Positions 1-8,225 of a stretch of 22,679 nucleotides of DNA are shown one piece after another. The position numbers and the translations under genes were made by a program. The stretch lies in IMG/VR virus record IMGVR_UViG_3300043448_000069, positions 1-22,679 of that record; one strand, given 5' to 3'. The stretch's first letter is position 1, and the number at the start of each line of letters is the position of its first letter. Below the pieces are notes generated by a model. The model did no database searches. It was not told the DNA's origin and saw only the letters and a list, made by a program, of their open reading frames with translations. This stretch comes from a virus.

Positions 1-42
1 CATTTATTACTTTATTTGTTTCTTTATTTATTACTGCGTATC

Positions 43-1074
43 TCATAATAGAGTGATTATTTTACAATAACCATTTCCTCCTTTACCACCAGAACCACCA
101 ACAGCAGCACCACCACCAACATTTTCACAAGCACCCCCACCGCCTCCACCTCCACCTCTCCAACCAGCTCCTCCTGCTCCTGCTGTTAAAGTACTAGTTG
201 ATGAGTTAGATCTGGCTCCTCCTCCTCCACCACCATATCCAGCTCCTTCTTGGAAGTTAAATAGAAGATTATCATTAGTATAACCAGTAGAGCCATAGTA
301 TTGAGTGGTAACAATATCCCAAGGAGCTGAACCGCCATCAATATATGTTGTACTTGTATCTGGGAATGTTCCAGCAGTACCAGCTGTTCCATTAGCATTA
401 CCAGCTCTTCCACCTCCTCCACCACCTGATGTATCTGGATTTGATCCCAGAGCACCCTGAGCACCATTATAGGCTGTTCCTGTAGTAATAGCAACAGAAC
501 CACCAGCTCCACCACCGGGTCCAGTAAGACCGGGTATAGCTGCATTTGAAGCGTTTGCTGTTAGCGATGCTGCACCTCCAGCACCAGAAGCAAGACCATT
601 AAATCCTCTAGTTGCTCCACCTGATGCGGCTCCAGTTGTTCCACCACCGCCACCCAAACCAGCTCTGGCATAAAAGCCATATACTGTTGGATTATTAAAG
701 ATAGCAGAGAATCCGGGTGGTCTACCAAATACACTTTCACCACCAGCAGAACCAACAGTACCGTTTGCGGTTGAACCACCAGCACCACCGTTTCCACCAG
801 CACCTATTATTACTTCGCAAAGATCTGGTAAAAAGGAAGCTGGATAAAACATCCATCCACCGCTACCTCCACTACCGCCTCCTCCACCAGAACCAGCCGA
901 AGCAGTACTTGCTCTACCCATTCCTCCACCTCCACCACCTCCAGCACCAACAAGATATACCCACACTAGTTTAGCACCTTTTGGTTTTCTCCAAAACCCA
1001 CTAGAGTCAAACTCTTGAATATTAATACCTTCATTTGGGCTTTGAGAAGGAAAACCAAAAAATCCTAAGTTCAT
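43..1074 (-). CDS. Glycine-rich adhesin-like tail protein
   Basis: The 343-aa protein opens with a short beta segment, EFDSSGFWRKPKGAKLVWVY at residues 21-40, and then runs into long glycine stretches such as AGGGGGGG and RGGGGGGGG separated by Ala, Ser, Thr and Asn. It ends GNGYCKIITLL. The start (Phe, Trp/Lys-Pro-x-Gly-Ala, Val-x-Val, then Gly runs) matches the glycine-rich domain of phage tail proteins. Such sequences can fold as a sandwich of polyglycine II helices, as in the T4-type gp38 adhesins that sit on fibre tips and choose the receptor. The loops between glycine runs would be the contact surface. The ATG overlaps the previous stop (ATGA). A receptor-binding role is likely but not proven. 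Confidence 0.82.
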   Translation of the reverse strand: MNLGFFGFPSQSPNEGINIQEFDSSGFWRKPKGAKLVWVYLVGAGGGGGGGMGRASTASAGSGGGGGSGGSGGWMFYPASFLPDLCEVIIGAGGNGGAGGSTANGTVGSAGGESVFGRPPGFSAIFNNPTVYGFYARAGLGGGGGTTGAASGGATRGFNGLASGAGGAASLTANASNAAIPGLTGPGGGAGGSVAITTGTAYNGAQGALGSNPDTSGGGGGGRAGNANGTAGTAGTFPDTSTTYIDGGSAPWDIVTTQYYGSTGYTNDNLLFNFQEGAGYGGGGGGARSNSSTSTLTAGAGGAGWRGGGGGGGGACENVGGGAAVGGSGGKGGNGYCKIITLL

Positions 1075-1496
1075 AGTGTACCACTTTCTACAATAATATT
1101 AAAAGTTTCAGAAACATTTGTAGATGCGTATAGATTTGTTGCGTTGCTGCTAACTGTACCGGGAAGAACTAGACCTACTAATTCAGGTACTTCAGATCTA
1201 TATGGAGGAGTAGTACCAGCAGTTGCAGTAATAGCTGGAATAACTCTCTCAACAAGTAGACGCTTAGTTGTACCTCCATCAGTAGAAACCCAAATTCTAA
1301 CTGCGCCTGCTGTTGTATTACCTACCGCATTAATAATAATACGAAGAATTCTTTTACCTACTCCAGAAGCTGAAGCTACAGATGGGCCTTCACAAATTAA
1401 AGATGTTGTTGTTGGTGAGGTTCTGCTAGTATCTGCTGTTGTAACTTGTGAAACTTCTATTACTGGTGTTGAAACATATTGAGCTGTTGTTGCCAT
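1071..1496 (-). CDS. Small beta-sandwich protein, probable virion component
   Basis: The 141-aa protein contains the pattern GKRILRIIINAVGNTTAGAV then RIWVSTDGGTTKRLLVERVI, an alternating hydrophobic beta-strand layout. Its end is SETFNIIVESGTL. Small proteins of this type are recurrent near phage fibre genes, where they are annotated as hypothetical. No catalytic residues stand out. It has an AAGGAG site, lies 11 bases behind the 222-aa gene, and its stop overlaps the glycine-rich gene start by four bases. It may be an adaptor or cap for the adhesin, which is inference from position. Confidence 0.78.
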   Translation of the reverse strand: MATTAQYVSTPVIEVSQVTTADTSRTSPTTTSLICEGPSVASASGVGKRILRIIINAVGNTTAGAVRIWVSTDGGTTKRLLVERVIPAITATAGTTPPYRSEVPELVGLVLPGTVSSNATNLYASTNVSETFNIIVESGTL

Positions 1497-1507
1497 CTAG
1501 TATCTCC

Positions 1508-2176
1508 TTAAATAATTCCTAAATTAAATAATAAATAATCTGGTACTTTAGCTGCGGTTGTTTGAGTTGTTAAATCTGGAAATACTATGCTATCTCTTAC
1601 AGTAATAATATTAGGAACATCATTAGTTCTACCAGAACCGGATACAATGATTTCACCATTATTAGTATTAACTCTACCAACTCTACCAATGTTTTGAATT
1701 AACTGAGTAGCACCAGTTGGCTTTATATTTGTAAGACCACCACCTACTGCAACAAACATGGTTTGACCTACAGCATAACTATTAGTATTCATATTCTGAA
1801 CAACACCAAGAATAGTTACATACCCAGTTTGATTTATTCCTATTTCAGTTGAAGTTAAACCAACTGCTGGCATTTTTGCGGAATCTCCAGCATCGGCAGG
1901 AGATACTTCAAGAACATTTGTAGCACCTACTGTACCAGTAATATATACTGGATATCCTGTTGGAATAATTGAACCACTAGTATTCTTGCAGTTAATTTGA
2001 ATTTCACCTACGAAATCACCATCAAACCTAGAAGCTGAAACATTACCAGTATAAACACCATTAACTGCATTTATATCTCCAGTAGTTGTTGTATAATTAC
2101 CAACATTATCTATAAGATCTACTGGTGGGTGGTTTATAGAAAAACCAGCTCTTCCGTTTAATCTTTGAATAGCCAT
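1508..2176 (-). CDS. Beta-rich structural protein, probable tail fibre or tip component
   Basis: The 222-aa protein shows a pattern I know from phage structural proteins. Residues 64-92 read KNTSGSIIPTGYPVYITGTV then GATNVLEVS, followed by a MPAVGLTSTEIG segment, Gly-Tyr-Val-Thr-Ile-Leu-Gly-Val, a Gly-Gly-Gly-Leu-Thr-Asn turn, and IGRVGRVNTNNGEIIVSGSG then RTNDVPN near residue 186. The Lys-Asn-Thr-Ser-Gly start and the Arg-Thr-Asn-Asp-x-Pro-Asn end mark one conserved domain. It is usually annotated as a tail or hypothetical structural protein; its exact place is unknown. An AAGGAG site precedes the ATG, 12 bases after the previous stop. Confidence 0.8.
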   Translation of the reverse strand: MAIQRLNGRAGFSINHPPVDLIDNVGNYTTTTGDINAVNGVYTGNVSASRFDGDFVGEIQINCKNTSGSIIPTGYPVYITGTVGATNVLEVSPADAGDSAKMPAVGLTSTEIGINQTGYVTILGVVQNMNTNSYAVGQTMFVAVGGGLTNIKPTGATQLIQNIGRVGRVNTNNGEIIVSGSGRTNDVPNIITVRDSIVFPDLTTQTTAAKVPDYLLFNLGII

Positions 2177-2188
2177 GTATGCTCCTTA

Positions 2189-2911
2189 TTATTGTGCAAT
2201 AAAACCAGTACTCCATAGTTTATCAATACCTAAAGTACATATAGCAGTTACTCTATGTAACATAGTATTTGTTAATAATGGAGCTACGCGGAATTCAAAT
2301 TGTTGATCAGTAGAATCATAAACTACACTATAGACTGCAAAATCTGAAGCAGTTACATATGTATTACCATATTCTACAAAGTTAACACTAGGAGATTGAG
2401 CAATACTAGTATCTTCATAATCGTGATTTAAAGCAGCCAATATTTTTGTTATTTTTCTTTTAGTTAGTTTTCCGGGTAATGCTGTTCCTGTAGTATCACC
2501 GACTTCTGTTTGAACAGTAAACTCAATTGAACCTATTACATCATAATCATTAGTTAATAGATTTCCTTTGTATAGAGGAAAAGACATAATTGGAACAATA
2601 GTTGTACTTCCTGTTAGTAAAGATGCTGTAATTATTTTAGATGTTGTGTCTAACTTTATAGTGTTAATAACTGGTTCATTTAGTGTTGGGCTTGTACCAA
2701 ATACTAAATTACCTGTTCCAGATTCATCTGTGATTACTGCTGCTAGTTCTGCTGAAGTAGTAGCACCAAACTGACCCAAAGAGTTTTCTTTACTAGCAAA
2801 ACCAGAAAGATTTTCTTCTTTAAGATTATGAATTACTCCAGTAGTATTTCTTTTTAGAATACCACGGTCTGCTGAATGTTGTCCAATATCAATCGGTCTT
2901 TTTCCCGGCAT
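2189..2911 (-). CDS. Tail fibre-associated protein with SAELAAVITDE motif
   Basis: The 240-aa protein has the stretch TTSAELAAVITDESGTGNLV followed by FGTSPTL near residues 52-78, a linker very common in phage tail fibre and collar proteins. The downstream half is beta-rich without a recognisable enzyme motif. The frame is open up to 3004 with an earlier ATG, but that would overlap the lipoprotein gene by 116 bases. The ATG at 2911 (MPGKRPIDIG) has an AAAGGAAAA site and overlaps by only 23 bases, so it is preferred. It lies in a run of four adhesin-type genes and probably forms part of the fibre or tail tip. Confidence 0.8.
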   Translation of the reverse strand: MPGKRPIDIGQHSADRGILKRNTTGVIHNLKEENLSGFASKENSLGQFGATTSAELAAVITDESGTGNLVFGTSPTLNEPVINTIKLDTTSKIITASLLTGSTTIVPIMSFPLYKGNLLTNDYDVIGSIEFTVQTEVGDTTGTALPGKLTKRKITKILAALNHDYEDTSIAQSPSVNFVEYGNTYVTASDFAVYSVVYDSTDQQFEFRVAPLLTNTMLHRVTAICTLGIDKLWSTGFIAQ

Positions 2912-3371
2912 TGTTATTTTCCTTTCTCCATGCAGCATCAAATTCTGGATCACTAAGACGCTTGGCTGCAATCCATTCTCTAATACCCTCTGGTTTAGAT
3001 TCATCTAATACAGATTGAGCTAGAGCAGCTTCTTTCTTTTTATTACTTGGTATCCATCCTATGGCAAGACGGATAGCTTGGCCTATACCTGTCTGCCATA
3101 GAATGATTACAATACCAATAAAGATAATAGAGATAAATCCATATTGAATTAAAGAAGCCCACCAAGGGGTAATATCTTTAACTCCACTAATGGCATCTGC
3201 TATATCTTTTGTTTCACCTAAAATAATTTCCGCGTGTTTATGAGCAATAGTTATATCTTGAGTATCAAGAATTTTAATTGCGTTTTCTTGAACTATATGG
3301 TTACTAGTAGATATCTGATTAACAGAAGAGCAACCACATAGTAACAACATAGTTAAGAATAATTTATTCAT
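2889..3371 (-). CDS. Lipoprotein with internal membrane segment, candidate unimolecular spanin
   Basis: The 160-aa protein starts with a short type II signal peptide: MNKLF, hydrophobic TMLLL, and lipobox Leu11-Cys12-Gly13-Cys14 followed by Ser-Ser, predicting lipidation of Cys14 and outer-membrane sorting. Residues 15-70 would be periplasmic. Residues 71-92 form a clear membrane helix (WASLIQYGFISIIFIGIVII), and after it a Lys-rich, hydrophilic 110-160 tail predicts a cytoplasmic end. A protein anchored by lipid in the outer membrane and by a helix in the inner membrane is the plan of unimolecular spanins such as phage T1 gp11, which fuse the membranes at lysis. The short periplasmic part and the long cytoplasmic tail are unusual for that role. 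Its start overlaps the holin candidate by eight bases. Confidence 0.75.
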   Translation of the reverse strand: MNKLFLTMLLLCGCSSVNQISTSNHIVQENAIKILDTQDITIAHKHAEIILGETKDIADAISGVKDITPWWASLIQYGFISIIFIGIVIILWQTGIGQAIRLAIGWIPSNKKKEAALAQSVLDESKPEGIREWIAAKRLSDPEFDAAWRKENNNAGKKTD

Positions 3372-3627
3372 ATCTAATTTTTTCTAAAATTTCTATACGA
3401 TGTCTAAGTTCTTTTAATTCACTCATTACCATAATAATATTTTTACCTTGTTCAATATCTGTTTTAACAAGGTCTTTTGCAATATCTTTTAGTACCAATA
3501 ATTCGTCCATACTACGATCAATCATAGCATCTCTTTTACCCATTCTTAGAATTACGGTTACTACTCCTATTGTTAGAATTGCTAGTTGCATAAAAGCAAC
3601 ATAGACTGATATTTGATTATCTGGCAT
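3364..3627 (-). CDS. Small membrane protein with coiled coil, candidate holin
   Basis: The 87-aa protein has one hydrophobic segment at residues 8-28 (VYVAFMQLAILTIGVVTVIL). A charged helix follows at 38-85 with heptad-like leucines and isoleucines, probably a coiled coil. The RMGKR cluster directly after the membrane segment, together with an uncharged N-terminus, predicts N-out, C-in topology. That fits a single-span holin better than an inner-membrane spanin, whose coiled coil lies in the periplasm. An AAGGAAT site precedes the ATG. It overlaps the next lipoprotein gene by eight bases, and the position after the tail fibre is where many podoviruses keep lysis genes. No endolysin is in the window, so the lysis role is inferred. 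Confidence 0.7.
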   Translation of the reverse strand: MPDNQISVYVAFMQLAILTIGVVTVILRMGKRDAMIDRSMDELLVLKDIAKDLVKTDIEQGKNIIMVMSELKELRHRIEILEKIRYE

Positions 3628-3638
3628 ATTAAAATTCC

Positions 3639-6600
3639 TTATGCTGCTGTCATATATGTTATATTAAAAGTTAACCAAGTATCTGTACGAATACTTGGCA
3701 GTACTTGAGTTGTTTGTCCTGTTTGTAGTTGTGTAAAATAAAGCCGTCCACTTGTATCAATTTTTAATAAACAAGTATTATGACTATGTACAGAATTTGC
3801 GAATACAACACCTGTAGCTAAACCACAAACTAATTGTGCTGGTGCTGGTAAACCTAAAAGTTGATATTCTGTTTCACTGTGTGCTCTAGTAGTTGTTGCT
3901 TTAATAGCACCACTTACTGTTACAAATCTTCCTTGTTTTATATATCTAGTTTGTGGAAAGTTAGCTGGATCGTGTTGTGTATAATTTGTATTAAACCTAA
4001 ACCCAGTAGAAGCTCCAGCAGCTTGTGCAAATACTTCTGTTTCTGGATATGATAATGGAACTGCCCCATATAGTGGTGGTTGGTTAAATACAACTACACC
4101 ACTAGCATTAATAGTCATATCTGCTGTAGTACCACCAGTAGCATCATAATCACCACGGAATTCTAAAGTACCAGTACTTTGAATTACATCTGTTTGTACT
4201 GTAGGGGTTACTAGTTTCTTTGTAGATGCTATAGTAACATTATCATTAAATGTGGTTGGTCCAGCGATACTAATAATACCAGTAGAATCAATACTCATTC
4301 TTTGTGTTCTTGATGTTCCAGTTTGGAATACAAGAGAGTTATTATAAGATGAAAGAATTGTATTTCCTGTGGATGCTGGAACACCTTCAATTACAAATCC
4401 ATTAGCCCAACTTCCAACTCCACCAGTTGTTCCTTGAATATGTAGAGAACCGTAGGCTGAGTTACCAGTGTTTTTTATATTAATACCATCACTACCAGTT
4501 CCAGTACACATTACTTCTAATTTTGTACCAGTACTAGCTCCACCAATTCCAACAAGACCACTAGAACTAATTCTCATCTTTTCTGTTGCATTGGTAATCA
4601 ATCTAAAATCATGGGCTGTTTCAGTACCAATCCAAGGAGAAACTGAGTTTACACCCCAATAACTACGATGAGTACCGCCATAACCTGATAGTTTAGTAAT
4701 TACATCATCAGCTGTATTAATATTAAGTTCATCTGTTGGAGCTGTAGTACCCATACCAATTCTATTGTTAACAGCATCAACAAAGAAAGTAGTTCCATCT
4801 ATTTCAGTATTACCATTGTTAGCAATACTAAGTCTTGTTGCTGCTCCATTTAATATGTGAATAGCTCCAGTATCTTCATTTGAAATAGTTAGATTTGTAG
4901 TAGATGCTCCACCAAAACCAATATATGCTTTACGACCTTCTGCTTGTCCTCTTGGATAGAATGAAAGATAGCTATGATCTGTTCCATATAAATATAAAGT
5001 TGTGGCATTTTGAACTAGTTTTGTTGGACCAGAAACTTCTAATGTTGTTGACGGAGAAGCTGTATTAATACCAACTCTATGGTTTGTAGCATCAACAAAT
5101 AAAGTACTTGTATCTATAGCAAAGTCACCGTTATTAAATAACCGTGCTCTATAGTCCATTGTTTGGTTATCTGCACTTGCTGTAGCTAAGGTTCCTAAAT
5201 ATAGACCACCATTATTATCAGAGACAATACCAGCACCCTTAATACCTCTAGTTCTAAAGGTATTTGCATTAGTTCCATGTTCTGCACTGAATGCAATAAA
5301 ACCACCACCATTACCTGTTAGTTGTCCAAGTGTGTTATTATATCCAGCTTGATTAGAATGTCCCCATTCTAGACCATTTCCGCTAGCACCGCCTCTTACA
5401 CTAAGGTTTGTAGTAGATTGTGTGTTTGCTATAGCTGAAGCACCAATTTCAACCTGACCACTAGTTTCAACTCTAATCTTACTAGTATTGTTTGTTCTAA
5501 TTTCTAGTGGGTGGTTTGTATAAGATCCTATAAATCCACCAGTTGAGTTTACACAATTTATTAATTCTACATCATTTGTAGAATCTCTAATTGCTAGGTT
5601 TGTAACTCCATCGTTTGTTACGATTAGTGGAGCACTACCGAATGAAGAAGCATCTTCACCACTACCAATTGACATAGCAGTACCAGCAAAGTCACCAAGT
5701 TCTACTCTACGACCAGTATAGGCAAGTGTTGTGTGCAGTACTGATGTTGGGAGGGGTCCTCCTGTTAATGTTGGACCAAGAATTAGGGTTGGGTCTGCTA
5801 AATCAAAACAATGTTTATTATCTGAAATAGCAGCATCATTAAAATGAAGAACACCATCAAAAGTCCAAACATCTATATTTGCACCAGTAGAATAATAATA
5901 TAGACATACCCAATCAACACCACCATCGTTTACTTTAACAAGTTGTAATGTTTCTTGACTTCCTTGTGTTGGTTCAAATCCAATATAACCATAATGAACA
6001 CATCCTTCTAGTAATGCTGCACTATATCCTGTTGTAGAATAAGCTTTACTTATATAGAGATATTGACTTGTTGTAATACCTAAATCATTTCCTCTATTAA
6101 CCATCATAGTACCACATATTGTAAACGCTGTGTTATTCCAACTATCTGCAATAGCTTCTGGTAATCTAAATAATTTTAGATAACAGTGTGAATAACTTGT
6201 GTGGCCATGACTATTTGGTACTTGTTTCCAAGTTTTATATAGTTTTTTAGTTGTAAATGTACCAGTATAAGCTGTTGAAACATCTAGTTTTGCTTTAGGT
6301 GCTGTAGTACCAATACCAAAATTAAGTCCATTAAATCTAGCTGCTTCAGTAGATCCAATTTTAAAGATTAGGTTATTTGCAGCATTTGAATATGTTTCTT
6401 GTAAAGTAATACCAACAGCAGAATCAGCAGAAATAACTAATCTTGGGTTATTAGTACCATCTGTTTCCCAGAATTCAGCAATATTTCCATTTGTTGTTCT
6501 ATTTACCTTTAGTGGTAATGTTGCTGTACCGTTTCCTAAAACTGTATCTCCACTGAAGGTTTTATTTCCAGCAACAGTTTCATTACCAGAAAGACCAACA

Positions 6601-8210
6601 TAATTAGCTAGGGTTGTAGTACTAATCTGAGTCCAAGCACTTCCATTATAAATCTTAAAAGCAGTATTAGCTGAATCATACCAAATAGTACCAGCAATTG
6701 GATTTGTTGGTGAACTAGAGCCATAAGTTGCTGTGGCTCTACCAGTAAGATTACCATATTGGTCAATAGCATTTACTTCAACTGCACTTGAGTTTTTAAA
6801 AGCAATAATCTTCTGTGAGGCAGCTCCAGTAATAGTTGGTACAGTTCCAGTACCAGCATTTAGCGTAATAGTACCAGTTAGACTTAGTAATGAACCAGCG
6901 TTGCCTGTTAAACTAAGTGTTCCACTTGTTTGTGTTAGATTACCAGTAATATTTGTATTACCTGTTTGAGTAATATTACCAGTTTGTGATAGATTTCCTG
7001 CTAGTGTTAGTACTGTTGGACTAGTGCCACTAGGGGTAATTGTAAAGTTTGCTGTGCTATCTTTAGTTCCGTTAGCACCAGCATATACAATTCTACCCTG
7101 AGCATGACCATTAAAGATGGTGTTTGTACTGGTTGTTACTGCGTTGGTTACATAATCATCAATAGCATTTACTGCTGTAATAATATCAGAACCATTAGCA
7201 ACAATAGTACCAGTTACAGTACCAGCACCAACCTTTGTCTGTAGTGCTGAGATATTGCTTGTTTGGGTTGTATTGGTAGCTTCTGTTGCAGATACTCTTG
7301 AATGTAAATCATTTACTCCAGCAGTTAGACTAACATAGCTATTAGATAAAGCTGTTGAAACATCAACCTTACTTTGTAGCGCAGTAATATTATTACCTTG
7401 AGTTGTATTTGTAGATTCGACAGAGGTTACTCTGGTATCTAGACCATTTACTGCTGCTGAAAGATTAGATGCTGAGTATGTTCCAGTAAGACTGGTAGAT
7501 GGGCTTACTCTTGTATTTAGTGTATTAATACTAGATGTTTGTGATGTATTTAGTGATTCAATAGCATCAAGTCTACCGTTTTGTGTTGTATTTACACCAA
7601 CAGCTGCTGTAATTTGATTTTGTAAGTTTGTGTCAGCAGCATCAATATAAGTTTTAACATCGGTTGAAATAGCACCAAGTCTTCCTTCAACCCAAGTTCT
7701 TGTTGACCACTTGTAACCAAAGTTATAATCTAGATCTGTAGCGGTAACAAACTCATAATTCATTCTATCAAGAATTTCTTGAACAACGCTTATTAATTGA
7801 GATGTCTGAAGATTTAGTTGGCTAGCAGTAAGTCTAGTACCATCAACCCAACTAACTAATGCTTCACTGGTAATGCTCTTTCTTCTTATTGAAATAGCAG
7901 CACCATTTGTAATTGCAGGTACTGTAATAGTTACACCACCTACAGTAGTATATGAAGGGAAACTTGCTGAGAATGCGGTAATCTTTTTATTGGTTTCATC
8001 AACTGTATAGTTATTTGAAGCAATAATATAAATTTTTCTAAAGTCTTCTTGTGTTAGGATTGTTCCGCTTGGTACAGTAAAAATTCTTTCAACTTCTAAC
8101 TGATCCTTGTGAGCAATTCCTGATATAGTTGGTATTTGTGAGTAAGATAAACCTGTTGATGAATTCCAAGTTCCACTTACATTTGTTTTTAATAAAGCAT
8201 TAGTAGGCAT
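3639..8210 (-). CDS. Large tail fibre protein with T7 gp17-like N-terminus
   Basis: This 1523-aa protein is the main tail fibre, attached to the nozzle by its N-terminus and binding the host by its distal part. Residues 40-150 match the T7 gp17 attachment domain: ERIFTVPS, the SIRRKSITSEALVSWVDGTR segment, LTASQLNLQTSQLISVVQEI. A shaft follows with three related 45-48 residue repeats at 211-348, then Thr/Gly/Asn-rich beta repeats at about 390-460. GIGT-x-x-P-x-x-x-L-x-V motifs recur at about 632-643 and several times toward the C-terminus, as in trimeric beta-structured fibres. Residues about 647-833 form a globular insert rich in Tyr, Trp, His and Cys. No self-cleaving chaperone domain is evident at the C-terminus. 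An AGGAG site precedes the ATG. Confidence 0.92.
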   Translation of the reverse strand: MPTNALLKTNVSGTWNSSTGLSYSQIPTISGIAHKDQLEVERIFTVPSGTILTQEDFRKIYIIASNNYTVDETNKKITAFSASFPSYTTVGGVTITVPAITNGAAISIRRKSITSEALVSWVDGTRLTASQLNLQTSQLISVVQEILDRMNYEFVTATDLDYNFGYKWSTRTWVEGRLGAISTDVKTYIDAADTNLQNQITAAVGVNTTQNGRLDAIESLNTSQTSSINTLNTRVSPSTSLTGTYSASNLSAAVNGLDTRVTSVESTNTTQGNNITALQSKVDVSTALSNSYVSLTAGVNDLHSRVSATEATNTTQTSNISALQTKVGAGTVTGTIVANGSDIITAVNAIDDYVTNAVTTSTNTIFNGHAQGRIVYAGANGTKDSTANFTITPSGTSPTVLTLAGNLSQTGNITQTGNTNITGNLTQTSGTLSLTGNAGSLLSLTGTITLNAGTGTVPTITGAASQKIIAFKNSSAVEVNAIDQYGNLTGRATATYGSSSPTNPIAGTIWYDSANTAFKIYNGSAWTQISTTTLANYVGLSGNETVAGNKTFSGDTVLGNGTATLPLKVNRTTNGNIAEFWETDGTNNPRLVISADSAVGITLQETYSNAANNLIFKIGSTEAARFNGLNFGIGTTAPKAKLDVSTAYTGTFTTKKLYKTWKQVPNSHGHTSYSHCYLKLFRLPEAIADSWNNTAFTICGTMMVNRGNDLGITTSQYLYISKAYSTTGYSAALLEGCVHYGYIGFEPTQGSQETLQLVKVNDGGVDWVCLYYYSTGANIDVWTFDGVLHFNDAAISDNKHCFDLADPTLILGPTLTGGPLPTSVLHTTLAYTGRRVELGDFAGTAMSIGSGEDASSFGSAPLIVTNDGVTNLAIRDSTNDVELINCVNSTGGFIGSYTNHPLEIRTNNTSKIRVETSGQVEIGASAIANTQSTTNLSVRGGASGNGLEWGHSNQAGYNNTLGQLTGNGGGFIAFSAEHGTNANTFRTRGIKGAGIVSDNNGGLYLGTLATASADNQTMDYRARLFNNGDFAIDTSTLFVDATNHRVGINTASPSTTLEVSGPTKLVQNATTLYLYGTDHSYLSFYPRGQAEGRKAYIGFGGASTTNLTISNEDTGAIHILNGAATRLSIANNGNTEIDGTTFFVDAVNNRIGMGTTAPTDELNINTADDVITKLSGYGGTHRSYWGVNSVSPWIGTETAHDFRLITNATEKMRISSSGLVGIGGASTGTKLEVMCTGTGSDGINIKNTGNSAYGSLHIQGTTGGVGSWANGFVIEGVPASTGNTILSSYNNSLVFQTGTSRTQRMSIDSTGIISIAGPTTFNDNVTIASTKKLVTPTVQTDVIQSTGTLEFRGDYDATGGTTADMTINASGVVVFNQPPLYGAVPLSYPETEVFAQAAGASTGFRFNTNYTQHDPANFPQTRYIKQGRFVTVSGAIKATTTRAHSETEYQLLGLPAPAQLVCGLATGVVFANSVHSHNTCLLKIDTSGRLYFTQLQTGQTTQVLPSIRTDTWLTFNITYMTAA
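7149..7601 (-). repeat. Three tandem 45-48 residue repeats in the fibre shaft
   Basis: Within the tail fibre gene, three consecutive units each contain an Asp-x-Arg-Val or similar segment, then an Asn-Thr-(Thr/Ser)-Gln-x-x-x-Ile pattern, Leu-x-(Thr/Ser)-(Arg/Lys)-Val, and a closing Ala-x-Val-Asn. Unit boundaries at residues about 211-255, 256-300 and 301-348 fit the helical and beta shaft repeats of trimeric fibres. The DNA has diverged, so this is an old duplication rather than a recent expansion. Confidence 0.65.
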
Positions 8211-8225
8211 TTCTTTAGGCTCCTA

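Noticed and set aside
1-3. ATG at the low end of the window as the start of the next gene
   Set aside because: No Shine-Dalgarno site precedes it and no codons can be read beyond the edge.
186-1482. Open frames on both strands overlapping the glycine-rich and 141-aa genes (for example 186-545 minus, 717-974 plus, 1144-1482 plus)
   Set aside because: They are shadows of GGN-rich or Thr/Val-rich codons: low-complexity Leu/Val/Gln or His/Gln translations, no ribosome-binding sites, and fully inside better-supported genes.
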